Of a DNA stretch of 64,000 bases, positions 38,369-47,379 are shown piece by piece. Numbering within the stretch: the first letter of the stretch is position 1; the number at the start of each line of letters is the position of its first letter. Source of the DNA: Streptantibioticus_A sp037034305. Its GTDB lineage: Bacteria > Actinomycetota > Actinomycetes > Streptomycetales > Streptomycetaceae. A program made the position numbers and the translations under genes. Below the pieces are notes generated by a model. The model searched no databases and was not told where the DNA came from. It saw only the letters and a program-made list of their open reading frames with translations. Location of the stretch: NCBI GenBank assembly GCA_037034305.1, contig JBAGJY010000002.1:248001-312000 (forward strand). Reading direction: 5' to 3'.

Positions 38369-39496
38369 TCAGCGGCGCTTGCCGGACGGGCGGCCGCGGC
38401 CGCGGGAGCGGGCGGTGGGCTGACGGCGTTGGCCGCCGACAGTGGCGGCGGCCGCCTCGACCGGCTCGTCGTCGGTGCCCGCGGGCACCGCGTCCTGCGG
38501 CTCCTCGCCCTCGCCGCTGACCTGGGCCGCGGCTCGCTTGGCCTTGACCCGCTTGGCGAGCGCGCGCATCTCCGGAGTGCCTTCCTTGAGGGAGGCGACC
38601 AGCGGGGTGGCGATGAAGATCGAGGAGTAGGCACCGGCCGCCAGACCCACGAACAGCGCCAGCGCGATGTCGTTGAGCATGCCCGCGCCGAGCAGCCCGC
38701 CGCCGACGAACAGCAGCGCGGCGACCGGCAGCAGGGCGACCACGGTGGTGTTGATGGACCGCACCAGCGTCTGGTTGAGGCTGCGGTTGGCCAACTCGCT
38801 GTAGGTGAAGCGGGTTTGGCTGGTGATGCCCTTGGTGCTCTCCTTCAGGCCGTCGAAGACCACCACGGTGTCGTAGAGCGAGTAACCGAGGATGGTCAGC
38901 AGGCCGATGACCGTACCCGGGGTGACCTCGAAGCCGACGATCGCGTACACGCCGATGGTGATGGTGAGGTCGTGGATCAGGGCGACCAGGGCGGAGACCG
39001 CCATCCGCCACTCGAAGGCGACGGCGAGGTAGAGCACCACCAGGACCATGAAGATGACCAGGCCGAGTTCGGCCTTCTGGGAGATCTCCTGGCCCCAGCT
39101 CGGGCCGACCACCTGCGGGGAGATGGAGTTGGGGTCGACGTTCAGTTCCTTGGCGAGGTCCTGCTTGACCGTGCCCGCGGTGGTGGCGTCGATGCCGCTG
39201 ACCTGGATCCGCAGGCCGCCGGTGCCGAGCTGCTGCGCTACGACGTCGTGGTGCCCGGAGATGACGCTCTGTGCCCTGGTCTGCGCGTCGGACGTCGACA
39301 CCGAGGTCTTGGGCGTGGTGAAGACCGCGCCGCCGGAGAACTCGATGCCCTTGTTCAGGCCGTTGACGGCGAGACCGATGATCGCCACCAGGGTGATGAC
39401 GATGGAGACGCCGTACCAGAGCTTGCGCTTGCCGACGAAGTCGTAGGAGACCTCGCCCCGGTGCAGACGGTGACCGAGATTACCGAGCCGGGACAT
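38369..39496 (-). CDS. secF: Protein-export membrane protein SecF
   Basis: The 375-residue subunit forms with SecD the proton-driven RND-type complex that pulls preproteins out of the Sec channel. It has the SecF N-terminal segment (SYDFVGKRKLWYGVSIVITL), an extracytoplasmic domain from about residue 60 and five more membrane helices including GLVIFMVLVVLYLAVAFEWR. The C-terminal 70 residues are basic and disordered. Its ATG overlaps the secD stop by one base, so the pair is translationally coupled. Confidence 0.96.
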   Translation of the reverse strand: MSRLGNLGHRLHRGEVSYDFVGKRKLWYGVSIVITLVAIIGLAVNGLNKGIEFSGGAVFTTPKTSVSTSDAQTRAQSVISGHHDVVAQQLGTGGLRIQVSGIDATTAGTVKQDLAKELNVDPNSISPQVVGPSWGQEISQKAELGLVIFMVLVVLYLAVAFEWRMAVSALVALIHDLTITIGVYAIVGFEVTPGTVIGLLTILGYSLYDTVVVFDGLKESTKGITSQTRFTYSELANRSLNQTLVRSINTTVVALLPVAALLFVGGGLLGAGMLNDIALALFVGLAAGAYSSIFIATPLVASLKEGTPEMRALAKRVKAKRAAAQVSGEGEEPQDAVPAGTDDEPVEAAAATVGGQRRQPTARSRGRGRPSGKRR

Positions 39497-41274
39497 CAGG
39501 CCTCCTTGGCTTCGGGGCGGGCGGTGGGACGGCCACGGCGCAGCGGTGCCTGGACGCCCAGGCTCTTCGGGTTGAGCCCGGACCAGGGGTGGCCCTGCGC
39601 GTAGAACCTGCGGCGCGCCAGGATCGTCATCAGCGGCTTGGTGAACAGGTAGACCACGACCACGTCGAGCAGGGTGGTCAGGCCCAGGGTGAAGGCGAAG
39701 CCCTGCACCTTGCCGACCGAGCAGACGAACAGCACGGCGGCGGCGAGGAACGACACGAAGTCGGACACCAAGATGGTGCGCCGGGCCCGCGGCCAGGCCC
39801 GCTGGACCGCCGGGGCGAGGCTGCGCCCGCCGCGCAGTTCGTCGCGGATCCGCTCGAAGTACACGATGAACGAGTCCGCCGTGATACCGATGGCGACGAT
39901 GGCACCGCAGACCGCGGGCAGGTTCAGCGCGAAGCCGATCGCCGGGCCGAGCAGCGTCATGATCGTGTAGGTGAGCGCGGCGGAGACCACCAGGCTGACC
40001 ACGGCGACGAAGCTCAGGCCGCGGTAGTACGCCAGCAGGTAGAGCACCACCAGCGCCAGGCCGAAGGCACCGGCGATCAGGCCGCCGTGCAACTGCTCAC
40101 CGCCGAGCTGCGGGGAGACGGTGGTGACGTCCGAGGTGGCGAAGGACAGCGGCAGCGCGCCGTAGGACAGCACGTTGGCCAGGTCCTCGGAGGACTGCTG
40201 GGTGAAGTTGCCGTAGATCTGGGCCGATCCGCCGGTGATCGGCTGGGAGACCGAGGGCGCCGAGACGACCTGGTTGTCCAGCACGATGGCGAACTGGTTG
40301 TTCGGCGGCTGCTGCTTGGCGAGCTGGCCGGTGACGTCGGCGAACTTCTTGCCGCCCGCGGAGCTGAACTCCAGCGTGACGATCCAGCCCTCGCCGGACT
40401 GGGTGTCGTAGACCGACTTGGCGCCGGTGACCTGCTTACCGTCGACCTGGGAGGGGCCGAGGATGTACTTGGTCTTGCCGTCCTGGCTGCACGCGACGGT
40501 GGTGTCGGTCGGCTTGGCGCCGAGTCCGGCGTTGGCCATCTGGGTGCGGTTGGAGCAGTCCAGCGCGTTGAACTGCTTCTGCACGGCGGGAGGCACGTTG
40601 GCGGCGCCGGGGGTCGGCGGGGGCGTGCTGGCCGCGGACGGGTTGGCTGAGGGGGCGGCCGACGCGGACGCCTTGGGGCTGCTGGAAGCGGCCGCCTTGA
40701 CGGCGTCGGTGACCGCCCGGCCCTGGGTGGTGGGGCTGGGCGGCGGGGAGGTCGAGGGCTTGGCGCTGGCGCCGTTCTTGCCCGCGCTCGACGGGGAGCC
40801 GGACGGGGCGGAGGACGGGCTGCCGGAGGGGCTCGGCGACGGCTTGTTGCCGCCAGCCGGGGTGTTGTTCGCCTCGGTGACGACGGTGCGGAAGAACAGC
40901 TGGGCGGTGGTGCCGACCTGCTTCACCGCCTGGTCGGTGTTGGTGCCCCGGGGGATGTCAACAATGATGTTGCGATCGCCCTGGGTCTGCACCTCCGCCT
41001 CGGAGACACCCAGTCCGTTGACCCGCTTGTTGATGATGTTGACCGCGGTGTCCATGTTGGCCTTGTTGATCGCGTTGGCCTGACCCGGAGTGTTCTTCGC
41101 GGTCAACGTGATCTCGGTGCCACCGGCGAGGTCGATGCCCAGCCGCGGGGTGGTGTGCCCGGAGATGAACATGCCTCCGGTGAGCGCGACCAGAGCCACC
41201 AGGATCACGGCCAGCGCGCGGCCGGGGTACCCGTGGGCCCCCGGCGACCTGCGCCCCTTCTTGGGTGCTGCCAC
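39496..41274 (-). CDS. secD: Protein-export membrane protein SecD with long low-complexity insertion
   Basis: The 592-residue subunit has the usual SecD fold: membrane helix 1 (RALAVILVALVALTGGMFIS), the RLGIDLAGGTEITLTA motif, P1 domain, and five C-terminal membrane helices with the SADSFIVYFERIRDELRGG signature. Within the extracytoplasmic P1 domain there is an insertion of about 110 Ser/Pro/Ala/Gly-rich residues (about 150-260), not found in E. coli. GTG at 41274 has a GGGAG site. Longer readings to 41976 enter intergenic DNA and yajC. It is read after yajC and before secF. Confidence 0.96.
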   Translation of the reverse strand: MAAPKKGRRSPGAHGYPGRALAVILVALVALTGGMFISGHTTPRLGIDLAGGTEITLTAKNTPGQANAINKANMDTAVNIINKRVNGLGVSEAEVQTQGDRNIIVDIPRGTNTDQAVKQVGTTAQLFFRTVVTEANNTPAGGNKPSPSPSGSPSSAPSGSPSSAGKNGASAKPSTSPPPSPTTQGRAVTDAVKAAASSSPKASASAAPSANPSAASTPPPTPGAANVPPAVQKQFNALDCSNRTQMANAGLGAKPTDTTVACSQDGKTKYILGPSQVDGKQVTGAKSVYDTQSGEGWIVTLEFSSAGGKKFADVTGQLAKQQPPNNQFAIVLDNQVVSAPSVSQPITGGSAQIYGNFTQQSSEDLANVLSYGALPLSFATSDVTTVSPQLGGEQLHGGLIAGAFGLALVVLYLLAYYRGLSFVAVVSLVVSAALTYTIMTLLGPAIGFALNLPAVCGAIVAIGITADSFIVYFERIRDELRGGRSLAPAVQRAWPRARRTILVSDFVSFLAAAVLFVCSVGKVQGFAFTLGLTTLLDVVVVYLFTKPLMTILARRRFYAQGHPWSGLNPKSLGVQAPLRRGRPTARPEAKEA

Positions 41275-41399
41275 CTTCTCGTTTCTCCCTGTCCAACCGT
41301 TTCCGCGTCGGCTTGCAGTCGCGGAACGGCCACGAATGATGTGAGGACGTGCCGGACGTACTGGACGCAGGGCCTTCAGCCTAGCCCTGAACCCGCGAC

Positions 41400-41888
41400 T
41401 TACTTCTCGCTGTCCTTGGCGTCCTTCGCCGTGTCGGCGTCGCGCACCTCGTCCTTGACGTCGGTGCCCTCGCCGTCGGTGGCAGCGGCCTTGTCCAGGT
41501 TGACGGCCTCCTCGTCCTGGGACTCGGTGGCGTGCTCCGGCTCGTCGGCGGGCTTGGTGACCGGGGTGCCGTCGACGACGGTGTGCTCCTCGAAGGTGAG
41601 CGGGACGTCGTTGTTGACGAGGCTGTCGTACTCCTCGTCGCTCAGCACCGCGCCGACGGCGTTCTTGGCGTACAGCGAGTGGACGCCCGGGGCGACCTCC
41701 AGCAGGACGGTCGTGTCGCGGACCTCCTTGACCTTGGCGATCATGCCGCCGATGGTCCGTACGCCCGAACCGGGCTGCATCTGGTTGCGCATCTCGGCGG
41801 CCTGGCGCTGCTTGTTCTTGGCCGAGCGGGTCATGAGCAGCATGACGCCGATGATCAGGATGAAGGGGAGAAGCGTGGCGATGTTCAC
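41400..41888 (-). CDS. yajC: Preprotein translocase accessory subunit YajC
   Basis: This 162-residue protein associates with SecDF. One N-terminal membrane helix (LLPFILIIGVMLLMTRS) is followed by the YajC motif MQPGSGVRTIGGMIAKVKEV and a long acidic C-terminus (about 60 residues rich in Asp, Glu and Lys). The GTG at 41888 has an AAGGA about 9 bases upstream. It is upstream of secD in the same direction with a 125-base gap. Confidence 0.92.
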   Translation of the reverse strand: MNIATLLPFILIIGVMLLMTRSAKNKQRQAAEMRNQMQPGSGVRTIGGMIAKVKEVRDTTVLLEVAPGVHSLYAKNAVGAVLSDEEYDSLVNNDVPLTFEEHTVVDGTPVTKPADEPEHATESQDEEAVNLDKAAATDGEGTDVKDEVRDADTAKDAKDSEK

Positions 41889-42063
41889 GGCCTGGGGGTT
41901 TTCCTTCGCGCGGCCACGGGGGTGCGGCCTGGTCTACGGGATGGGTGTGCGAATGCCGTCCTGGAGGGGAGGGCATCGGCGGAGTCTAGGCGAACCCGCC
42001 GCACCTTGGGAACAACGACCAGCATTACACGGGGGTTCCGAAAGCGGCGAGTGCCCCGCGCCG

Positions 42064-43128
42064 TCACTGGCCGAACAGCCCCTGCTGACCGGGCGGGTTC
42101 GGCTGCTGCGGCGGCACCAGGCCCAGGTGGGACCATGCGGCGGGAGTGGCGATGCGGCCACGGGGCGTGCGCGCCAGCAGCCCCTCACGTACCAGGAACG
42201 GCTCGGCCACCTCCTCCACCGTCTCCCTCTCCTCTCCCACTGCGACCGCCAGTGTCGACAGTCCCACTGGTCCGCCGCCGAACAGTCGCAACAGGGCGTC
42301 CAGCACCGCGCGGTCCAGTCGGTCCAGACCGCGCAGGTCAACCTCGTACACGTCGAGCGCCTGCGCGGCGACCTCGCGGGTGATCACACCGTCCGCCTTG
42401 ACCTGGGCATAGTCGCGGACCCGGCGCAACAGGCGGTTGGCGATCCGCGGGGTCCCGCGGGAGCGCCCGGCGATCTCGGCGGCGCCCTCGGGGTCGATCG
42501 CCACGTCGAGCAGATCCGCGGAGCGGCGCACCACGCGCTCCAGCTCGGTGGGCGCGTAGAACTCCATGTGGCCGGTGAAGCCGAACCGGTCGCGCAGCGG
42601 GGGCGGCAGCAGACCCGCCCTGGTGGTGGCGCCGACCAGGGTGAACGGCGGCAGCTCCAGCGGGATGGCGGTGGCTCCGGGCCCCTTGCCGACGATCACG
42701 TCGACCCGGAAGTCCTCCATCGCCATGTAGAGCATCTCCTCGGCGGGCCGGGACATCCGGTGGATCTCGTCGAGGAAGAGGACCTCGCCCTCGGTGAGCG
42801 AGGACAGGATCGCGGCCAGGTCGCCCGCGTGCTGGATGGCGGGTCCCGAGGTGATCCGGATCGGGGCGCCCATCTCGGCGGCGATGATCATCGACAGGGT
42901 GGTCTTGCCGAGGCCGGGGGCGCCGGAGAGCAGCACGTGGTCGGCTGTGCCGCCGCGCTGGCGGGCCGCCTTGAGCACCAGGTCGAGCTGTTCGCGGACC
43001 CGCTCCTGACCGATGAACTCGCCGAGGTCCTTGGGCCGCAGGGCGGCCTCGACGGCGCGCTCCTCCCCGTCGGCGGCTGCGGCGACCAGCCGCTGGTCGG
43101 TCTCTGGTACCGGGTCGTCCCAGTTCAT
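42064..43128 (-). CDS. ruvB: Holliday junction branch migration ATPase RuvB
   Basis: The 354-residue AAA+ hexameric motor drives branch migration with RuvA. Walker A GAPGLGKTTLSMIIA, Walker B EGEVLFLDEIHRMSRPAEE, the ATTRAGLLPPPLRDRFG sensor segment and the C-terminal winged helix are all present. The ATG at 43128 (MNWDDPVPETDQRL) is preferred; upstream reading to 43491 runs into repeat and ruvA. A 197-base gap with a dispersed repeat separates it from ruvA. Confidence 0.97.
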   Translation of the reverse strand: MNWDDPVPETDQRLVAAAADGEERAVEAALRPKDLGEFIGQERVREQLDLVLKAARQRGGTADHVLLSGAPGLGKTTLSMIIAAEMGAPIRITSGPAIQHAGDLAAILSSLTEGEVLFLDEIHRMSRPAEEMLYMAMEDFRVDVIVGKGPGATAIPLELPPFTLVGATTRAGLLPPPLRDRFGFTGHMEFYAPTELERVVRRSADLLDVAIDPEGAAEIAGRSRGTPRIANRLLRRVRDYAQVKADGVITREVAAQALDVYEVDLRGLDRLDRAVLDALLRLFGGGPVGLSTLAVAVGEERETVEEVAEPFLVREGLLARTPRGRIATPAAWSHLGLVPPQQPNPPGQQGLFGQ

Positions 43129-43217
43129 GGGTGGGTCTGTCCTTCGTCGGGGCGGACTTGATGCGGTTCGGCGGGCAAGCGGGTCGGGCGAGGTCCGCCG
43201 CGGTGCGGCAGCGCTCT

Positions 43218-43284
43218 GAAGGGGCGCGGGGCTGTGTTCATGTGCGGCTCCGCCGCGTGGGCGCGACCAGCCACCATGGTGCCG
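43218..43284 (-). repeat. Dispersed repeat family B copy between ruvA and ruvB
   Basis: GAAGGGGCGCGGGGCTG (from 43218) and GCGCGACCAGCCACCATGGT (from 43261) are the two halves of family B, here split by about 25 bases of unrelated sequence. The copy lies in the 197-base ruvA-ruvB gap. Confidence 0.7.
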
Positions 43285-43325
43285 CGGACGAACCATGGCA
43301 CCTCGCCGCACTCCCAGCGCAGCGC

Positions 43326-43940
43326 TCAGCGGGCGCGGCCCAGGGTCTTCAGGGCGGAGCGCAGCAGCGCCGAGACGTTGGGCGTGCCGCCCTCGGCCTC
43401 CGCCTCGGGTGCGACGGCGGTGACCGCCTCGTCGGCCTGCCGGGGCTGGTACCCCAACCCGACCAGGGCGGCGTGGAGTTGGTCGCGCCACGGTGGGGGT
43501 GCGGCGGCCACGGAGGTGGCGGCGGTGCCGGTGCCCACGGGGGCACCGAGCCGGTCCTTGAGCTCCAGCAGCAGCCGTTGCGCGCCCTTCTTGCCGATGC
43601 CGGGCACCGCGGTGAGCGCCTTCTCGTCGTCCGTGGCGACGGCGAGGCGCAGGGCGTCGGGCGAGTGGACGGCGAGCATGGCCTGGGCGAGCCGGGGCCC
43701 AACTCCGCTCGCGGTCTGCAGCAGTTCGAAGACCTGCCGCTCATCGTCGTCGGCGAAGCCGTAGAGGGTGAGCGAGTCCTCGCGTACCACCAGGGAGGTG
43801 GCCAGCCGGGCCGACTCCCCCACCCGCAGCGCGGCCAGGGTGCCGGGAGTGCACTGCACGGACATCCCCACACCGCCGACCTCCACGACCGCGGTGTCCG
43901 GGGACAGGGCCGCGACCGGCCCACTGACAAAGGCGATCAT
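43326..43940 (-). CDS. ruvA: Holliday junction DNA helicase subunit RuvA
   Basis: The 204-residue tetrameric junction-binding protein shows the N-terminal OB-fold (MIAFVSGPVAALSPDTAVVE), two helix-hairpin-helix motifs (ASGVGPRLAQAMLA and VPGIGKKGAQRLLLEL) and a C-terminal RuvB-interacting domain with LVGLGYQPRQADEAV. The ATG overlaps the ruvC stop by 4 bases. Confidence 0.96.
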   Translation of the reverse strand: MIAFVSGPVAALSPDTAVVEVGGVGMSVQCTPGTLAALRVGESARLATSLVVREDSLTLYGFADDDERQVFELLQTASGVGPRLAQAMLAVHSPDALRLAVATDDEKALTAVPGIGKKGAQRLLLELKDRLGAPVGTGTAATSVAAAPPPWRDQLHAALVGLGYQPRQADEAVTAVAPEAEAEGGTPNVSALLRSALKTLGRAR

Positions 43941-44473
43941 GCGGTGCCTTTCGGAGTACGGAGCCGCTGGGCGGCGACGGCCTGTCGTAGCCGGTCGCTG
44001 GCCGTGCCACGCCAGATGTGGCAGATGGCCAGGGCCAGCGCGTCGGCGGCGTCGGCGGGCTTCGGCGGGGCGTCAAGCCGTAGCAGCCGGGTCACCATGG
44101 CGCCGACCTGCGCCTTCTCGGCCCGGCCGGTGCCGGTGACGGCGGCCTTGACCTCACTGGGAGTGTGCAGGGCGACGGGCAGACCGCGGCGGGCGGCGCA
44201 GAGCATCGCGACGGCACTGGCCTGCGCGGTGCCCATCACGGTACGGACGTTGTGCTGGCTGAACACCCGCTCCACGGCGACGTATTGCGGCCGGTGCTCG
44301 TCCAGCCAGGCCTCTATGCCGCGTTCGATCAGCACCAGGCGCTCGCCGATGTCCGCGTCGGCCGGAGTCCGCACGACGCCAACTCCCGCCATACGCAACG
44401 GTTTTCCGGGCGCACCGTCCACCACGCCGATGCCGCAGCGGGTCAGTCCCGGGTCCACTCCGAGCACACGCAC
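43937..44473 (-). CDS. ruvC: Crossover junction endonuclease RuvC
   Basis: The 178-residue RNase H-fold resolvase cuts Holliday junctions. The VRVLGVDPGLTRCGIGVVDG N-terminus has the first catalytic Asp, YVAVERVFSQHNVRTVMG the Glu, and KPADAADALALAICH the final acidic pair. GTG at 44473 is chosen because it gives the family N-terminus and has a GGGAGGGG region before it. It is the first gene of ruvC-ruvA(-ruvB). Confidence 0.96.
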   Translation of the reverse strand: MRVLGVDPGLTRCGIGVVDGAPGKPLRMAGVGVVRTPADADIGERLVLIERGIEAWLDEHRPQYVAVERVFSQHNVRTVMGTAQASAVAMLCAARRGLPVALHTPSEVKAAVTGTGRAEKAQVGAMVTRLLRLDAPPKPADAADALALAICHIWRGTASDRLRQAVAAQRLRTPKGTA

Positions 44474-44540
44474 CTCGCCCCTCCCTTCACGCCGTCGATC
44501 AGCTGTTCTTCGGAGGTTATCGGGTGCCACCGACAACGAC

Positions 44541-44574
44541 GGGGGGCCGGTGGGGTGTTTCCCACCGGCCCCCC
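44541..44574 (-). terminator. Terminator after the YebC-family gene
   Basis: GGGGGGCCGGTGGG (44541-44554) and CCCACCGGCCCCCC (44561-44574) form a 14 bp stem with a 6-base loop. It lies 10 bases beyond the stop, separating the YebC gene from ruvC. Confidence 0.85.
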
Positions 44575-44584
44575 GTCAGGAGGC

Positions 44585-45337
44585 TCAGGCTTCGACCTTC
44601 TCCATGATGTCGTCCGGGACGTCGAAGTTGGCGAACACGTTCTGCACGTCGTCGCTGTCCTCAAGGGCGTCGATCAGCTTGAAGATCTTGCGCGCGCCCT
44701 CCTCGTCCAGCTCCACCTGCATGGTGGGGACGAAGTTGGCGTCGGCGGACTCGTAGTCGATGCCCGCCTCCTGCAGCGCCTTGCGCACCGGGACCAGGTC
44801 GGTGGCCTCGCTGAGCACCTCGAAGGACTCGCCGAGGTCGTTGACCTCCTCGGCGCCCGCGTCGAGCACCGCGCCGAGCACGTCGTCCTCGCTCAGGCCG
44901 TTCTTCGGGACGATCACCACGCCCTTGCGGTTGAACAGGTACGCCACCGAGCCCGGGTCGGCCATGGAGCCGCCGTTGCGGGTCATCGCGACACGCACCT
45001 CGGAGGCGGCGCGGTTGCGGTTGTCCGTGAGGCACTCGATCAGCACCGCGACACCGTTGGGGCCGTAGCCCTCGTACATGATGGTCTCGTAGTCGGCGCC
45101 GCCCGCCTCCAGGCCCGCGCCGCGCTTGATCGCGCTGTCGATGTTCTTGTTCGGGACCGAGCTCTTCTTGGCCTTCTGTACGGCGTCGTAGAGCGTCGGG
45201 TTGCCGTCGAGGTCGGCGCCGCCCATCCGGGCCGCGACCTCGATGTTCTTGATCAGCTTCGCGAAGAGTTTGCCGCGCTTGGCATCAATCACGGCCTTCT
45301 TGTGCTTCGTCGTAGCCCATTTAGAGTGGCCGGACAT
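44585..45337 (-). CDS. YebC/PmpR family regulator/translation factor
   Basis: The 250-residue protein belongs to the YebC/TACO1 family, which includes DNA-binding regulators and factors that relieve ribosome stalling. MSGHSKWATTKHKKAVIDAK is the hallmark N-terminus, followed by AARMGGADLDGNPTLYDAV and GYGPNGVAVLIECLTDNRNR. The ATG at 45337 has a GGAGACAGG site. It is downstream of pdxT and upstream of the ruvCAB genes, a conserved order. Confidence 0.95.
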   Translation of the reverse strand: MSGHSKWATTKHKKAVIDAKRGKLFAKLIKNIEVAARMGGADLDGNPTLYDAVQKAKKSSVPNKNIDSAIKRGAGLEAGGADYETIMYEGYGPNGVAVLIECLTDNRNRAASEVRVAMTRNGGSMADPGSVAYLFNRKGVVIVPKNGLSEDDVLGAVLDAGAEEVNDLGESFEVLSEATDLVPVRKALQEAGIDYESADANFVPTMQVELDEEGARKIFKLIDALEDSDDVQNVFANFDVPDDIMEKVEA

Positions 45338-45411
45338 CCGCCTGTCTCCTTCACGTCACCAAACCGCCAACGAACACTTGTGATCCTACCGGGATCACAC
45401 GGTCCGGCTTT

Positions 45412-46008
45412 TCACCCCGACTGCCGCACCATGTCCGCGAACAGCGCGTGCACCCGGTGGTCTCCGGTCAGCTCCGGGTGGAAGGAGGTGGCCAGCAGGT
45501 GGCCCTGGCGTACCGCGACGATCGTCTCGTCCTCCAGCCGCGCGAGCACCTCGACCCCGGCGCCCACGGACTCGACCCAGGGCGCGCGTATGAACACGCC
45601 CTCGCAGGGGCCGCCCTCGACGCCTGCGATCTCGACGGCGGCCTCGAAGGACTCGTTCTGCCGACCGAAGGCGTTGCGGCGCACCGTCATGTCGATGCCG
45701 CCGATGGTCTCCTGGTCGTCCCGGCCGTCGAGGATCTTGTCGGCGAGCATGATCATGCCCGCGCAGGAGCCGTAGGCGGGCATTCCGCCGCGTATCCGGG
45801 CGCGCAGCGGGTCCAGCAGCCCGAAGACGATGGCCAGCTTGGACATTGTGGTGGACTCGCCGCCCGGGATCACCAGGCCGTGCACGCCGTCGAGTTCCTC
45901 GGGGCGGCGCACGGGGCGGGTCCGGACACCGGCGGCCTCCAACGCGGCGGTGTGCTCCCGTACATCGCCCTGGAGGGCGAGCACGCCGACGGTGGGGGTA
46001 CTGGGCAC
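45412..46008 (-). CDS. pdxT: Pyridoxal 5'-phosphate synthase glutaminase subunit
   Basis: The 198-residue class I glutaminase supplies ammonia to PdxS. GVLALQGDVREHTAALEA, the IPGGESTTMSKLA motif, the nucleophile YGSCAGMIMLADKI and the His-Glu pair SFHPELTGDHRVH are all present. GTG at 46008 has an AAAGG site; longer readings to 46098 lack family similarity. There is a 133-base gap to pdxS, which is unusually long for the pair and contains GC-rich repeat-like sequence. Confidence 0.95.
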   Translation of the reverse strand: MPSTPTVGVLALQGDVREHTAALEAAGVRTRPVRRPEELDGVHGLVIPGGESTTMSKLAIVFGLLDPLRARIRGGMPAYGSCAGMIMLADKILDGRDDQETIGGIDMTVRRNAFGRQNESFEAAVEIAGVEGGPCEGVFIRAPWVESVGAGVEVLARLEDETIVAVRQGHLLATSFHPELTGDHRVHALFADMVRQSG

Positions 46009-46141
46009 AGCGGAACCTTTCGCAAGCGTCTGTCGGCTGGGCGGGCGGGCCACGGCGGCGCGGCGTGGTGCGGGGGCGAGTGCCCCCGCAAGCTCCACGG
46101 CGCAGCCGTGGCCCGGCCCTTCGGAGGTTCGGGGCGGGTGG

Positions 46142-47056
46142 TTACCAGCCGCGGTTGGCGTAGCGCTCGGTCTCCGGGAGGGTGTCGCAGTTGATGCCGA
46201 CCATGGCCTCGCCCAGGCCGCGGGAGACGTCGGCGATCACCTTCGGGTCGTCGTAGAAGGTGGTGGCCTTCACGATCGCGGCGGCGCGCTGGGCCGGGTC
46301 GCCGGACTTGAAGATGCCGGAGCCGACGAAGACGCCCTCGGCGCCGAGCTGCATCATCAGCGCGGCGTCGGCCGGGGTGGCCACACCACCGGCGCTGAAG
46401 AGCACGACGGGCAGCTTGCCGAGCGTCGCGACCTCCTTGACCAGCTCGTAGGGGGCGCGCAGCTCCTTGGCGGCGGCGTACAGCTCGTGGTTGTCCAGGC
46501 CGCGCAGCCGGGCGATGTCGCCCTTGATCTGCCGCAGGTGGCGCACCGCCTCGACCACGTTGCCGGTGCCCGCCTCGCCCTTGGAGCGGATCATGGCCGC
46601 GCCCTCGGCGATCCGGCGCAGCGCCTCGCCCAGGTTGGTCGCACCGCACACGAAGGGCGTGGTGAACGACCACTTGTCGCTGTGGTTGACCTCGTCGGCG
46701 GGGGTGAGGACCTCGGACTCGTCGATGTAGTCCACACCGAGTGCCTGGAGCACCTGGGCCTCGACGAAGTGGCCGATCCGGGACTTGGCCATGACCGGGA
46801 TCGACACCGCGTTGATGATGCCGTCGATCATGTCGGGGTCGGACATGCGGGCCACGCCGCCGTCCTTGCGGATGTCGGCGGGCACCCGCTCAAGCGCCAT
46901 GACCGCGACGGCACCGGCGTCCTCGGCGATCTTGGCCTGCTCCGGGGTGACCACATCCATGATCACACCGCCCTTGAGCTGCTCGGCCATGCCGCGCTTG
47001 ACGCGCGCGGTGCCGGTCTCGGGGCTGGCAGTGGTGCTGGCGGGCGTGGTGGACAA
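46142..47056 (-). CDS. pdxS: Pyridoxal 5'-phosphate synthase subunit PdxS
   Basis: The 304-residue TIM-barrel enzyme makes PLP from ribose 5-phosphate, glyceraldehyde 3-phosphate and ammonia. KRGMAEQLKGGVIMDVV, VMAKSRIGHFVEAQVLQALG and the PVVLFSAGGVATPADAALMM region contain the catalytic lysines and phosphate site. The TTG at 47056 is preferred because GAGG lies 6 bases before it; a GTG at 47068 would overlap the ribosome binding site. Confidence 0.96.
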   Translation of the reverse strand: MSTTPASTTASPETGTARVKRGMAEQLKGGVIMDVVTPEQAKIAEDAGAVAVMALERVPADIRKDGGVARMSDPDMIDGIINAVSIPVMAKSRIGHFVEAQVLQALGVDYIDESEVLTPADEVNHSDKWSFTTPFVCGATNLGEALRRIAEGAAMIRSKGEAGTGNVVEAVRHLRQIKGDIARLRGLDNHELYAAAKELRAPYELVKEVATLGKLPVVLFSAGGVATPADAALMMQLGAEGVFVGSGIFKSGDPAQRAAAIVKATTFYDDPKVIADVSRGLGEAMVGINCDTLPETERYANRGW

Positions 47057-47379
47057 GATTGACCTCACTCGTTGAGATACGTGTGCGATAGGCCCATCGT
47101 AGGACCGCGCGGCTCGACCCTGGACCTGCCCTCAGGTCCACTTCGGCCGGTCCGCCGCTACGGAACTGACAAAACCCGAGGTACCAGCGCCTGGACAAGG
47201 GCCAATCGGCACCCGGTGGCCCGATTTCCGCCACTGTGTGGGCCGCGGTTGGCCTGGTACCGGGCGCTGAGGCGCGGCGATGGGCCGTCGATCATGTGCG
47301 ACACCGTTGCGGCTGGTCGCCCAGTCCCCCGTGCCCCTTCGGGGCGCTGCCGTACCAGGGCGGGCTTCGCCCGACCCGC
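47057..47379. other. 323-base gap upstream of pdxS with a dispersed repeat
   Basis: The pdxS promoter should lie near 47060-47110, but I cannot assign a confident box. GGACCT/AGGTCC at about 47122-47140 is a small hairpin. A family B repeat copy is at 47300-47340 (ACCGTTGCGGCTGGTCGCCC onwards). No gene is supported. Confidence 0.55.

Noticed and set aside
41274..41976. Upstream extension of SecD to 41976 (extra 234 residues)
   Set aside because: The extension covers the intergenic gap and runs antisense-like through yajC; the GTG at 41274 gives the family N-terminus.
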